Origin: Streptomyces cellulosae
GTDB lineage: Bacteria; Actinomycetota; Actinomycetes; Streptomycetales; Streptomycetaceae
Direction: 5' to 3'
DNA: 64,000 bases
Assembly: GCF_000721105.1 (NCBI RefSeq)
Contig: NZ_JOEV01000008.1
Coordinates: forward strand, 62,001-126,000
The translations under genes and the position numbers were made by a program. The notes beneath the pieces were generated by a model. The model worked only from the letters and a program-made list of their open reading frames with translations. It was not told the DNA's origin and did no database searches. Positions 23,621-33,553 of this stretch are shown here, one piece after another (position 1 is the first letter of the stretch; each line of letters opens with the position of its first letter).

Positions 23621-23818
23621 ATGGCCGGACTGAACCTGCGATTCACGGACGAAGAGCTTGAGGCGCTGCGTGAGCGTGCGGCGGCTGAGGGCCGCAGCAT
23701 GCAGGCGTTCGCGCACGACGCGGTGATCGCGGCCATAAACGAGCACTCACGACTGTTCGACGAGGCCGCCGAGCATGTGCTGAAGGCCAGTGCGGAGTTG
23801 AACCGGAGGCTCGCCTGA
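23621..23818 (+). CDS. Antitoxin of a Doc-type toxin-antitoxin pair
   Basis: A 65-residue protein with a ribbon-helix-helix-like N terminus (LNLRFTDEELEALRERAAAEGRSMQAFAHDAVIAAI) and a helical, acidic C terminus (LFDEAAEHVLKASAELNRRLA) suited to wrapping the toxin. Its stop overlaps the toxin start by one base (TGATG), the usual arrangement. The ATG at 23621 follows the paired GTRGTACC operator by 6 bp, so the message is probably leaderless or very short-leadered. It would bind both its own promoter and the toxin. The family is assigned from fold appearance and context rather than a unique motif. Confidence 0.75.
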   Translation: MAGLNLRFTDEELEALRERAAAEGRSMQAFAHDAVIAAINEHSRLFDEAAEHVLKASAELNRRLA

Positions 23819-24186
23819 TGCACTACCTCACCATGCCCCAGCTGCTGAACCTCGCTCAGCGGCTCGGGGTGGACGAGGTGCGCGACTACGGGCTGCTGGA
23901 CTCCGCGCTGACGCGCCCCCAAGCGAGCGTGTTCGGGCAGGACGCCTACCCGGACGTGTGGCAGAAGGCGGCTGCGCTCATGGAGTCCCTGGCCCGCAAC
24001 CGTGGTCTCGTCGACGGCAACAAGCGCATCGCCTGGTACGCGACCTGGGTCTTCCTGCACATGAACGGGCATCCGCTGGACCCGGACTTCGACGTGGACG
24101 AGGCCGAACGGTTCGTACTCGACGTTTGCCAAGGTGCCCTCGACGTCCCCAAGATCGCGGCCCAGCTGCTGCGCTTCGCGCGCTGA
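23818..24186 (+). CDS. doc: Fic/Doc-family toxin with altered catalytic motif
   Basis: A 122-residue Doc-type protein of the Fic superfamily. Doc toxins phosphorylate elongation factor Tu and stop translation. The fold features are present: YLTMPQLLNLAQRLG, the helix around YPDVWQKAAALMESLARN, the active loop VDGNKRIAW and VDEAERFVL in the C terminus. The family motif is HxFx[D/N]GNKR. Here the His position (residue 62, codon CGT at 24001-24003) is Arg, in RGLVDGNKR; CAT to CGT is one transition. The His is needed for transfer in studied Doc proteins, so this copy may be inactive. It is coupled to the antitoxin gene. Confidence 0.82.
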   Translation: MHYLTMPQLLNLAQRLGVDEVRDYGLLDSALTRPQASVFGQDAYPDVWQKAAALMESLARNRGLVDGNKRIAWYATWVFLHMNGHPLDPDFDVDEAERFVLDVCQGALDVPKIAAQLLRFAR

Positions 24187-24333
24187 CGCGACGCCACTGT
24201 TCTCTGTGACGTGAGTCCCACCTGCGGGCCACCCGGCCTCGTCCGATCCCGAACGCCCCCGGGCCGCCGGTAGGGTGGCCCGGTTGTCATACGTACCCGA
24301 GTCGTCTGAACCGTTCGTCGAGCCGCCCGCCCG

Positions 24334-24380
24334 CCCGTCACCCACCACCGCACCACCTGACGCGCTACGCGCGGCCCCTC
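24334..24380. repeat. 47-bp dispersed repeat, copy A
   Basis: This segment, starting CCCGTCACCCACCACCGC and ending CGCGCGGCCCCTC, matches 48553-48599 at 42 of 47 positions. It contains the near-palindrome ACGCGCTACGCGCG. It ends 24 bp before the SF2 helicase start; copy B ends 26 bp before the JAMM protease start. Confidence 0.8.
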
Positions 24381-24404
24381 CCATTCGACCCCGAACCGGA
24401 GACC

Positions 24405-26198
24405 GTGACTACCACCGCCGCCTCCACGTCCCACCACCTCTCTCCCGCGTTCCCCGGCCGCGCCCCCTGGGGCACCGCCAGCAAGCTGCGCGCCTGGCAG
24501 CAAGGGGCGATGGAGAAGTACATCCAGGAGCAGCCGCGTGACTTCCTCGCCGTCGCCACGCCCGGCGCCGGAAAGACCACGTTCGCGCTGACGCTGGCGT
24601 CCTGGATGCTGCACCACCATGTCGTGCAGCAGGTCACCGTGGTCGCGCCGACCGAGCACCTGAAGAAGCAGTGGGCGGAAGCGGCGGCGCGGGTGGGGAT
24701 CAAGCTCGACCCGGAATACAGCGCGGGCCCGCTCGGCAAGGACTACCAGGGCGTCGCGGTCACGTACGCCGGTGTCGGGGTACGGCCCATGCTGCACCGC
24801 AACCGTGTCGAGCAGCGCAAGACCCTCGTCATCCTCGACGAGATCCACCACGCCGGTGACTCGAAGTCCTGGGGCGAGGCGTGCCTGGAGGCCTTCGAGC
24901 CGGCCACGCGGCGGCTCGCGCTCACCGGTACGCCCTTCCGGTCCGACACCAACCCCATCCCCTTCGTCACGTACGAGGAGGGGAACGACGGGATCCGGCG
25001 GTCCTCCGCCGACTACACCTACGGGTACGGGTCCGCGCTGTCCGACGGAGTCGTCCGCCCCGTCATATTCCTTTCCTACAGCGGCCAGATGCGGTGGCGG
25101 ACCAAGGCGGGCGACGAGATCGCCGCCCGGCTCGGCGAGCCGATGACCAAGGACGCGATCAGCCAGGCGTGGCGTACGGCGCTGGATCCGCGCGGTGAGT
25201 GGATGCCCAGCGTGCTGCGCGCCGCCGACCAGCGGCTGACCGAGGTCAGGAAGGCCATCCCGGACGCGGGGGCGCTGGTCATCGCCTCCGACCAGGACTC
25301 CGCACGCGCCTACGCCAAGCTCATCCGTGAGATCACCGGCAACAAGGCCACCCTCGTGCTGTCCGACGACGCCGGCGCGTCCGCGCGGATCGACGAGTTC
25401 AGCGGCAGCAACGACCGCTGGATGGTGGCGGTCCGGATGGTGTCCGAAGGTGTGGACGTGCCGCGGCTCGCCGTCGGGGTGTATGCGACCACCATCTCCA
25501 CCCCCCTCTTCTTCGCCCAGGCCGTCGGGCGTTTCGTACGGTCCCGGCGGCGCGGCGAGACCGCCTCCGTCTTCCTGCCGACCGTGCCCGACCTGCTCAC
25601 CTTCGCCAACGAGATGGAGGTGGAACGGGACCACGCCCTCGACAAGCCGAAGAAGGAGGGCGAGGAGGACCCGTACGCCGAGTCCGAGAAGGAGATGGAG
25701 GAGGCGAACAAGGAGCAGGACGAGGACACCGGCGAGCAGGAGCAGTTCGCCTTCGAGGCGCTGGAGTCGGAGGCCGTCTTCGACCGCGTGCTCTACGACG
25801 GTGCCGAGTTCGGCATGCAGGCCCATCCGGGGAGCGAGGAGGAGCAGGACTACCTCGGCATCCCCGGGCTCCTCGAACCCGACCAGGTCCAGCTGCTCCT
25901 CCAGAAGCGGCAGGCCCGGCAGATCGCGCACAGCCGCAAGAAGCCGGACGAGGAGGCCGACCTGCTGGAGCTGCCCGCCGAGCGGCGGCCCGTCGTCTCG
26001 CACAAGGAGATGATGGAGCTGCGCAAGCAGCTCAACACGATGGTCGGCGCGTACGTCCATCAGAGCGGCAAGCCGCACGGCGTCATCCACACCGAGCTGC
26101 GGCGGGTGTGCGGCGGGCCGCCGAGCGCCGAGGCCACGGCCGGGCAGCTGCGACAGCGGATCGCCAAGGTGCAGGAGTGGGCCACCCGGATGCGGTGA
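24405..26198 (+). CDS. SF2 DEAD/DEAH-type helicase
   Basis: A 597-residue superfamily 2 helicase of the type III restriction/XPB-like group. Motif I is ATPGAGKTT (near 48), motif II is DEIHH (near 145), motif III is LTGTPFRSD (near 172) and motif VI is QAVGRFVRSR (near 370). A very acidic linker (KKEGEEDPYAESEKEMEEANK and following, near 415-450) separates the core from a C-terminal domain. The GTG start follows GGAGACC. Members are common in Streptomyces and probably act in DNA repair or recombination; no partner nuclease or methylase is adjacent. Copy A of the dispersed repeat lies directly upstream. Confidence 0.82.
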   Translation: MTTTAASTSHHLSPAFPGRAPWGTASKLRAWQQGAMEKYIQEQPRDFLAVATPGAGKTTFALTLASWMLHHHVVQQVTVVAPTEHLKKQWAEAAARVGIKLDPEYSAGPLGKDYQGVAVTYAGVGVRPMLHRNRVEQRKTLVILDEIHHAGDSKSWGEACLEAFEPATRRLALTGTPFRSDTNPIPFVTYEEGNDGIRRSSADYTYGYGSALSDGVVRPVIFLSYSGQMRWRTKAGDEIAARLGEPMTKDAISQAWRTALDPRGEWMPSVLRAADQRLTEVRKAIPDAGALVIASDQDSARAYAKLIREITGNKATLVLSDDAGASARIDEFSGSNDRWMVAVRMVSEGVDVPRLAVGVYATTISTPLFFAQAVGRFVRSRRRGETASVFLPTVPDLLTFANEMEVERDHALDKPKKEGEEDPYAESEKEMEEANKEQDEDTGEQEQFAFEALESEAVFDRVLYDGAEFGMQAHPGSEEEQDYLGIPGLLEPDQVQLLLQKRQARQIAHSRKKPDEEADLLELPAERRPVVSHKEMMELRKQLNTMVGAYVHQSGKPHGVIHTELRRVCGGPPSAEATAGQLRQRIAKVQEWATRMR

Positions 26199-26405
26199 CG
26201 CCCGCCTGTGAACTGGGGTGTGTGCGCAGTGTGCGAGTGACGTGTACACACCGTGTGCGCACTGTATATATCCGGACAACCAGGGCTAATCCGTCTCGGT
26301 CCCTGCCCGGATTCTGGACGGAGCCTTCCGCTCAGCGAACCCGCTTCGCTACTGTCCCGCTACGCACACGCCCCGTGGCAGCGCCGCCGCGGAGCGCAGC
26401 CGTGA

Positions 26406-26466
26406 AGCGACGCGGCCCGGACAGGCCGGGCCGCCGGCCGATCGGCGGCCTCTGAAGCGCGTCGCT
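26406..26466 (+). promoter_or_regulatory. Structured leader upstream of the IclR regulator gene
   Basis: The 333-bp gap 26199-26531 has no gene. AGCGACGCG (26406-26414) pairs with CGCGTCGCT (26458-26466). Inside, GGCCGCCG/CGGCGGCC (26429-26450) competes with CGGCCCGG/CCGGGCCG (26413-26433). Further upstream, a palindromic segment centred on GTGTACAC (26239-26246) is flanked by GTGCGCA-type repeats and could be an operator. Mutually exclusive stems suggest an attenuator or a strong terminator of the helicase gene. Confidence 0.35.
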
Positions 26467-26531
26467 GACGGGACTCGGCGACGCATCCGCCGCGAGGGGG
26501 CTGCCGACTCACCACTTAAGGAGTGGGCGTC

Positions 26532-27173
26532 GTGACCGCGGAGACTTCTCAGACGCTCGATCGGGGCCTCAAGGTCCTCAAGCTGCTGGCCGACACGGAC
26601 CACGGGCTGACCGTCACCGAACTTTCCCACAAACTGGGCGTGAACCGGACCGTCGTGTACCGGTTGCTCGCCACGCTGGAGCAGCACGCGCTCGTACGGC
26701 GTGACCTGGGCGGACGAGCCCGGGTCGGGCTCGGCGTACTGCGGCTGGGACGCCAGGTGCATCCCCTGGTACGGGAGGCCGCGCTGCCGGCGTTGCGGTC
26801 CCTGGCCGAGGACATCGGAGCGACGGCCCACCTGACCCTGGTCGACGGGGCGGAGGCGCTGGCCGTGGCGGTCGTCGAGCCCACGTGGACGGAGTACCAC
26901 GTCGCCTACCGGGCCGGGTTCCGGCATCCGCTGGACCGGGGGGCCGCCGGACGGGCGATCCTCGCCGCGCGCCAACAGATGGTGGCGGAGCCGGGATACA
27001 CCTTGACGCACGGGGAGTTGGAAGCCGGGGCGTGCGGGGCGGCGGCTCCGCTGGTCGGCGTCACGGGGGTCGAGGGCAGTGTGGGGGTCGTGATGCTGGC
27101 GGACGCGGTGCCGGAGCGGGTGGGGCCGCGAGTGTTGGACGCGGCACGGGAGGTCGCGGAGGCGCTGCGCTGA
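26532..27173 (+). CDS. IclR-family transcriptional regulator
   Basis: A 213-residue regulator with an N-terminal winged helix (DRGLKVLKLLADTDHGLTVTELSHKLGVNRTVVYRLLATLE, in parts) and a C-terminal effector domain (LRSLAEDIGATAHLTLVDGAEALAVAVVEP and HPLDRGAAGRAILAA). AAGGAG at 26518-26523 sets the start at GTG 26532 rather than GTG 26523. It is shorter than the usual 240-260 residues because the effector domain is compact. The target genes are not evident; no catabolic operon lies next to it. Autoregulation through the upstream palindromes is possible. Confidence 0.85.
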   Translation: MTAETSQTLDRGLKVLKLLADTDHGLTVTELSHKLGVNRTVVYRLLATLEQHALVRRDLGGRARVGLGVLRLGRQVHPLVREAALPALRSLAEDIGATAHLTLVDGAEALAVAVVEPTWTEYHVAYRAGFRHPLDRGAAGRAILAARQQMVAEPGYTLTHGELEAGACGAAAPLVGVTGVEGSVGVVMLADAVPERVGPRVLDAAREVAEALR

Positions 27174-27352
27174 CGTTCGGGTGTCGTTCGGCTGAGGTTC
27201 GTGAGCGGTCGCGGGGCGCGGATTGCGGGGCGGGAGGCCCTGGGCCCAGGGCGCAGGCTTTCCGCCAGGGGGCGTGGGTGCCCGCAACCCGCGCCGTCAG
27301 CCCCGCGCGACCTGCCCCTGGCCGGAACCCGCCCCCGCGTTAGATTGATCTC

Positions 27353-28144
27353 GTGCTCTCTCGTCTCTCGCGCCCCAGGGCCGTCGCCGTCTGTGCTCTG
27401 CCCGTCGTGGCTCTGATCGCCACGGCGGTCTTCGCACCGCTGCCGTTCTCGCTCACGCAGCCCGGTCTGACGGCGAACGTGCTCGGTGACAACAAGGGCA
27501 CCCCGGTGATCACGATCTCCGGTGCGCCGACCCGCGACACCAAGGGTCAGCTGCGGATGACGACCATCGAGGCGACCAACCCGGACACCCGCGTCTCGCT
27601 CGGCGACGTGATCGACAGCTGGTTCCGCACCGACCAGGCGGTCATGCCCCGCGACGCGGTCTACCCGAGCGGGCAGAGCGTCAAGGAGATCGAGCAGCAC
27701 AACACCGAGGCGATGACGCAGTCCCAGGACGCCGCGACCCGGGCCGCGCTGAAGTACCTGCAGCTCAGCGACAAGAAGGTCAAGGTCACGCTGAAGCTCG
27801 CCGACGTCGGCGGCCCCAGCGCCGGTCTCCTCTTCACCCTCGGCATCATCGACAAGCTGGGCGGCGACGGCAGCGGCGGCGACCTCACGGGTGGCCGCAC
27901 CATCGCCGGTACCGGAACCATCGACGCCGACGGCGACGTGGGCGCGGTCGGGGGAGTGGCCCTGAAGACCCAGGCGGCCCATCGGGACGGGGCGACCGTC
28001 TTCCTGGTGCCCGAGGCGGAGTGCTCCGACGCGAAGGCCGAGCTGCCGAAGGGGTTGCGGCTGATTCCCGTGACCACGCTGAAGAGCGCCGTGAGCTCGC
28101 TGACCGCGCTGGCGAGCGGGAAGGGGTCCGTCCCCGCCTGCTAG
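27353..28144 (+). CDS. Secreted Lon-like (S16) serine protease
   Basis: A 263-residue protein with an N-terminal signal/anchor helix (AVAVCALPVVALIATAVFA) and a C-terminal Lon-type proteolytic domain. The catalytic Ser is in GGPSAGLLFTLGI and the dyad Lys is in VGGVALKTQAA. YlbL-type relatives carry a PDZ domain between the helix and the protease; here that segment (about 30-130) is short and not recognisable as PDZ. It is probably membrane-tethered, acting outside the cell on unknown substrates. The GTG start (27353) follows GATCTC and lacks a clear ribosome-binding site. It converges with the leftward regulator genes. Confidence 0.8.
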   Translation: MLSRLSRPRAVAVCALPVVALIATAVFAPLPFSLTQPGLTANVLGDNKGTPVITISGAPTRDTKGQLRMTTIEATNPDTRVSLGDVIDSWFRTDQAVMPRDAVYPSGQSVKEIEQHNTEAMTQSQDAATRAALKYLQLSDKKVKVTLKLADVGGPSAGLLFTLGIIDKLGGDGSGGDLTGGRTIAGTGTIDADGDVGAVGGVALKTQAAHRDGATVFLVPEAECSDAKAELPKGLRLIPVTTLKSAVSSLTALASGKGSVPAC

Positions 28145-28383
28145 GACCGGGTAGAACCGGGGACGAGCGCCGGCTTCGGGGTCGCGAGACGCAGGCCCAC
28201 TTCCACGAGGGTCCAGCCCAGGCGGGTACGGAGGCCGGGCGTCGGCTCGGCATGGTCGGCGAGGCGGTGACCATGGGCCTGGGTCCGCGCCCGGGCTTGA
28301 GCGCCCAGGCGGTACGCCTCCGCTTCGGCGCGGAGTTCGGCGGTGCGGAAATGGTGCTGGGCGAGATGGGCGTCGGGGTTCAT
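28141..28383 (-). CDS. Small hypothetical protein coupled to the ArsR-like regulator
   Basis: An 80-residue protein starting at ATG 28383 in an ATGA overlap with the regulator stop. It begins MNPDAHLAQHHFRTAELRAEAEAYRLG, is helical and basic in the first half (ARARTQAHGHRLADHAEP), and has a short hydrophobic amphipathic stretch near the end (LGWTLVEVGLRLA). No family is recognised. The frame continues upstream through the regulator gene, but that part is a shadow. The stop at 28141-28143 overlaps the convergent protease stop. The coupled start suggests a role with the regulator. Confidence 0.6.
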   Translation of the reverse strand: MNPDAHLAQHHFRTAELRAEAEAYRLGAQARARTQAHGHRLADHAEPTPGLRTRLGWTLVEVGLRLATPKPALVPGSTRS

Positions 28384-28982
28384 CGGGTGGCTTCTCCGTC
28401 CTTGGTGATCGGGAAGGCGTGCGTGTGGATGCGTACGAGCTCGGCGTCCGGGGTGTCCGCCGCGGGCAGGTCGCGGTAGCTCTCGATGACGGCGTGCAGC
28501 TTCTCGATGAGTTCGCGAGCGAGTTCCGGTGTGAGCCGGAGGTTCATGTCGCTCATGTCGCTGCCGTGAGCCCATTGCTCGGGCCAGGTGTGCCGGTTGC
28601 CGAGCCAGGTGGACAGTTCCCGGGCGTGCTTGGTCGCGATCTCGTGCATGACCATGTCGATGGCGCCGCGCACGCTGGGGTTGGCGTCCACGAACAGGGC
28701 GTCGTCGAACATCAGCCCCTCATGGGCGGCCTTCCACCAGCGCTCCCGGCCCTTGCCGTGCTCCGGGGCGTCCACCACGAAGCCGTGTGCCGCCAGCTGA
28801 CGCAGGTGGTAGCTGGTGGCGCCGCTCGACTCGCCCAGCCGCTCGGCGAGTTGGGACGCGGTGGCGGGGCCGCCGAAGCGCAGGGCGTCCAGCAGCTGCA
28901 TGCGCAGCGGGTGGGCGAGGCCACGCAGGGAGCGGGCGTCGAGGTGGTGGATCCGGCGTTCTTCGGGCTGGGGCTCGGGCAT
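28380..28982 (-). CDS. ArsR-like winged-helix regulator
   Basis: A 200-residue regulator with an HTH_20/ArsR-type domain in residues 15-90 (RSLRGLAHPLRMQLLDALR, then ATASQLAERLGESSGATSYHLRQL) and a helical C-terminal part that includes WPEQWAHGSDMSDMNLRLTP. It starts at ATG 28982, 17 bp from a perfect TTGCAAAG/CTTTGCAA operator. It lies at the 3' end of the leftward ABC importer operon and is coupled to the 80-residue protein. It probably represses its own promoter and perhaps the transporter; the inducer is unknown. Confidence 0.82.
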   Translation of the reverse strand: MPEPQPEERRIHHLDARSLRGLAHPLRMQLLDALRFGGPATASQLAERLGESSGATSYHLRQLAAHGFVVDAPEHGKGRERWWKAAHEGLMFDDALFVDANPSVRGAIDMVMHEIATKHARELSTWLGNRHTWPEQWAHGSDMSDMNLRLTPELARELIEKLHAVIESYRDLPAADTPDAELVRIHTHAFPITKDGEATR

Positions 28983-28998
28983 GTGTACAAAGGTAGTG

Positions 28999-29046
28999 TT
29001 GCAAAGCTTCCTTTGCAACGGACTTTTTGCATCACCTTCTTTGCAA
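28999..29046. promoter_or_regulatory. TTGCAAAG operator between transporter and regulator genes
   Basis: TTGCAAAG (28999-29006), CTTC and CTTTGCAA (29011-29018) form a perfect 8-bp inverted repeat. A third half-site CTTTGCAA lies at 29039-29046, inside the 3' end of the permease gene, and a weaker ACAAAGG is at 28988-28994. AT-rich palindromes stand out in this GC-rich genome. Confidence 0.7.
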
Positions 29047-29856
29047 CCCCTCGCCACCCGACTCCGACCCCCGGGGTCGCAGCAGCAGTTCGGCGAGCGA
29101 GGCGAGCCAGTCCAGCAGCAGGGCGAGGGAGACGGTGAGGACCGAGCCGAGCACCAGCACGGGCATGCGCTGACTGGTGATGCCGGCGGCGATGAGGACG
29201 CCCAGGCCGCCGCCTCCGCCGAAGGCCGCCAGGGTCGCCGTACCCACGTCGAGGACCAGGGCCGTACGGACGCCGGCGAGGATCAGGGGGACCGCCAGGG
29301 GCAGTTCGACTCGCCTGAGCACGTCCCACGGTGACATGCCGATGCCGCGCGCCGCCTCCAGCAGCGTCGGGTCGTTCGCCTTCAGGCCCGCGATCGTGTT
29401 CGACAGGACCGGGAGGGCGGCGTAGAGGGTGATGCCGATCAGGGGCGCCTTCAGGCCGGGGCCGAGCCAGATCACCAGCAGCGCCAGCAGGCCGATCGCC
29501 GGGGCCGCCCGGCCCATGTGGACGAACGCCGTCGTCACCGGGGTCACCCTCCGGCATGCCTGGCGGGTCAGCAGGATCCCCAGCGGGATCGCGAGGACGA
29601 GGACGAAGAACGTCGAGACCGCCGTGAGTTCGATCTGCCGCCACAGCGCCTTCGGTACCTGGCCGTTCGACAGCGCGTGCTCGGAGAGCGGGTCGAGGTC
29701 GGCCTGCCGGAACCACAGCCAGGTCGCCAGCAGCACCGCCACCAGCGCCGCCGGCAGCAACGTCAGCTTCTGCCAGGTGATGCGCGGCCTCAGCCGGCTC
29801 GGGCGCGGCGGGACTCCGTCGGCCTCCTCGCGCTCGTCGAGCCGGGGACTGCTCAC
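29032..29856 (-). CDS. Glycine-betaine-type ABC transporter permease (second)
   Basis: A 274-residue OpuC/ProW-like permease. After an acidic/basic N terminus it has about six helices, starting LTLLPAALVAVLLATWLWF, and the conserved cytoplasmic loop LLEAARGIGMSPWDVLRRVELPLA that contacts the ATPase. It starts at GTG 29856 in a GTGA overlap with the ATPase stop. Together with the first permease and ATPase it forms an importer for betaine, choline or carnitine-type osmoprotectants. No substrate-binding protein gene is present in the window, which is unusual for OpuC systems. Confidence 0.85.
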   Translation of the reverse strand: MSSPRLDEREEADGVPPRPSRLRPRITWQKLTLLPAALVAVLLATWLWFRQADLDPLSEHALSNGQVPKALWRQIELTAVSTFFVLVLAIPLGILLTRQACRRVTPVTTAFVHMGRAAPAIGLLALLVIWLGPGLKAPLIGITLYAALPVLSNTIAGLKANDPTLLEAARGIGMSPWDVLRRVELPLAVPLILAGVRTALVLDVGTATLAAFGGGGGLGVLIAAGITSQRMPVLVLGSVLTVSLALLLDWLASLAELLLRPRGSESGGEGLQRR

Positions 29857-31128
29857 GCCTTCGGCTCCCCTCCGACGCCCTCCTGCTCGGCGTGCGTCTG
29901 CGCGGCCCGCAGTTCCTCCAGGTCGTGCCGGTGGGCCCGCGCCTCCAGCCGGTCGGCCTCCAGCAGTTCGTGCACGGAGTTCACCAGCGTCTCCACATCG
30001 ACCACTCCCGTGTACTCGCCGCGCCGCCCGGTCACCGCCACCCGCCCCGCGCTGTCCGTGAGCACCGCTTCCAGCGCGTCCCGCACGGTCGCCTCCCGGG
30101 TCACCGTGTCGCTCACCAGCGTCCCGGCGCGCGCCAGCGAACCCTTGGCACGCATCAGGTCCCCGCGCCGGAGCCACTTGTAGGGCCGGCCGCGCTTGTC
30201 GAGCAGGAGGATCTCGTTGGAGGGGCTGGCGCGGAGCTTGCTGAAGATGTCCTGGAGGGGGGCGTCGACGGTGACCGTCGGACAGTCGGAGATCTCGACA
30301 TCCCGTACGCGGGTGAGGTCGAGCCGCTTGAGCGCGGCGCCCGCGCCCACGAACCCGGCCACGAAGTCGTCCGCCGGGTGGGTGAGGATCGCCTCCGGGG
30401 TGTCGAACTGGGCGATGTGCGACCGCTCCCGCAGGACCGCGATCCGGTCGCCCAGCCTGATCGCCTCGTCGAAGTCGTCGGTGGCGAGAACGATCGTCTT
30501 GCGCAGCCTGTGCTGGAGCCGGACCAACTCGTCCTGGAGGTGGTGCCGGGTGATCGGGTCGACCGCGCCGAACGGCTCGTCCATGAGCAGCACCGGGGGA
30601 TCGGCGGCCAGTGCCCGGGCCATCGCCACCCGTTGCCGCCGGCCGCCGGACAGCTCGCCGGGATAGCGGCCGCGGAATTCGCCGGGGTCGAGCCCGACGA
30701 GGTCGAGCATCTCCTCGACCCGCTCCCGGATCCGCGCCTTCGGCCAGCCGGTCATCCTCGGTACGAGGGCGATGTTCTGGGCGACGGTCATGTGCGGGAA
30801 GAGACCGGATGCCTGGACGACGTACCCGACCTCGCGGCGCAGCCGGACCGGATCCATGTGGGTGACGTCCTCGCCGTTGATCCGGATGCGACCGCCGGAC
30901 GGCTCGATCAACCTGTTGATCATCTTGAGCGTCGTCGACTTGCCGCAGCCCGACGGGCCGACGAAGACGACGACCTCGCCCGCCTTGAGCTCCAAGGTGA
31001 CGTTGTCGACGGCGGGAGCGGCGCTTCCCGGATACCGCTTGGTGAGGTGCTCCAACTCGATGGACGCACCGGACGCGGCCGCACCGGACGCCGCCGCACC
31101 GGACGCCGCCGCCCCCGCTGCCCCTGCC

Positions 31129-31136
<8 letters not shown>
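29853..31136 (-). CDS. Glycine-betaine-type ABC transporter ATPase with CBS domains
   Basis: A 427-residue OpuCA/ProV-like ATPase. Walker A is GPSGCGKST (near 58), the Q-loop YVVQASGLFPH, the signature LSGGRRQR and Walker B LLMDEPFGA. The switch position that is His in THD of this family is Asp in ATDDFDEA (residue 220, plus-strand bases 30477-30479). Two CBS domains (about 270-385, with VRDALEAVLTDSAGRVAVTG) sense ionic strength or nucleotides. A 3x15-bp repeat encodes an Ala/Ser/Gly N terminus. The GTG start overlaps the upstream permease stop. Fold and family are firm; whether the ATPase still hydrolyses ATP is open. Confidence 0.88.
31066..31110 (-). repeat. 15-bp tandem repeat in the N terminus of the ABC ATPase gene
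   Basis: Three units of GCACCGGACGCCGCC (31066-31080, 31081-31095, 31096-31110; the first differs by one base) code on the minus strand for repeated Ala-Ala-Ser-Gly-Ala before the ATPase domain. Confidence 0.85.
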
Positions 31137-33553
<2,417 letters not shown>

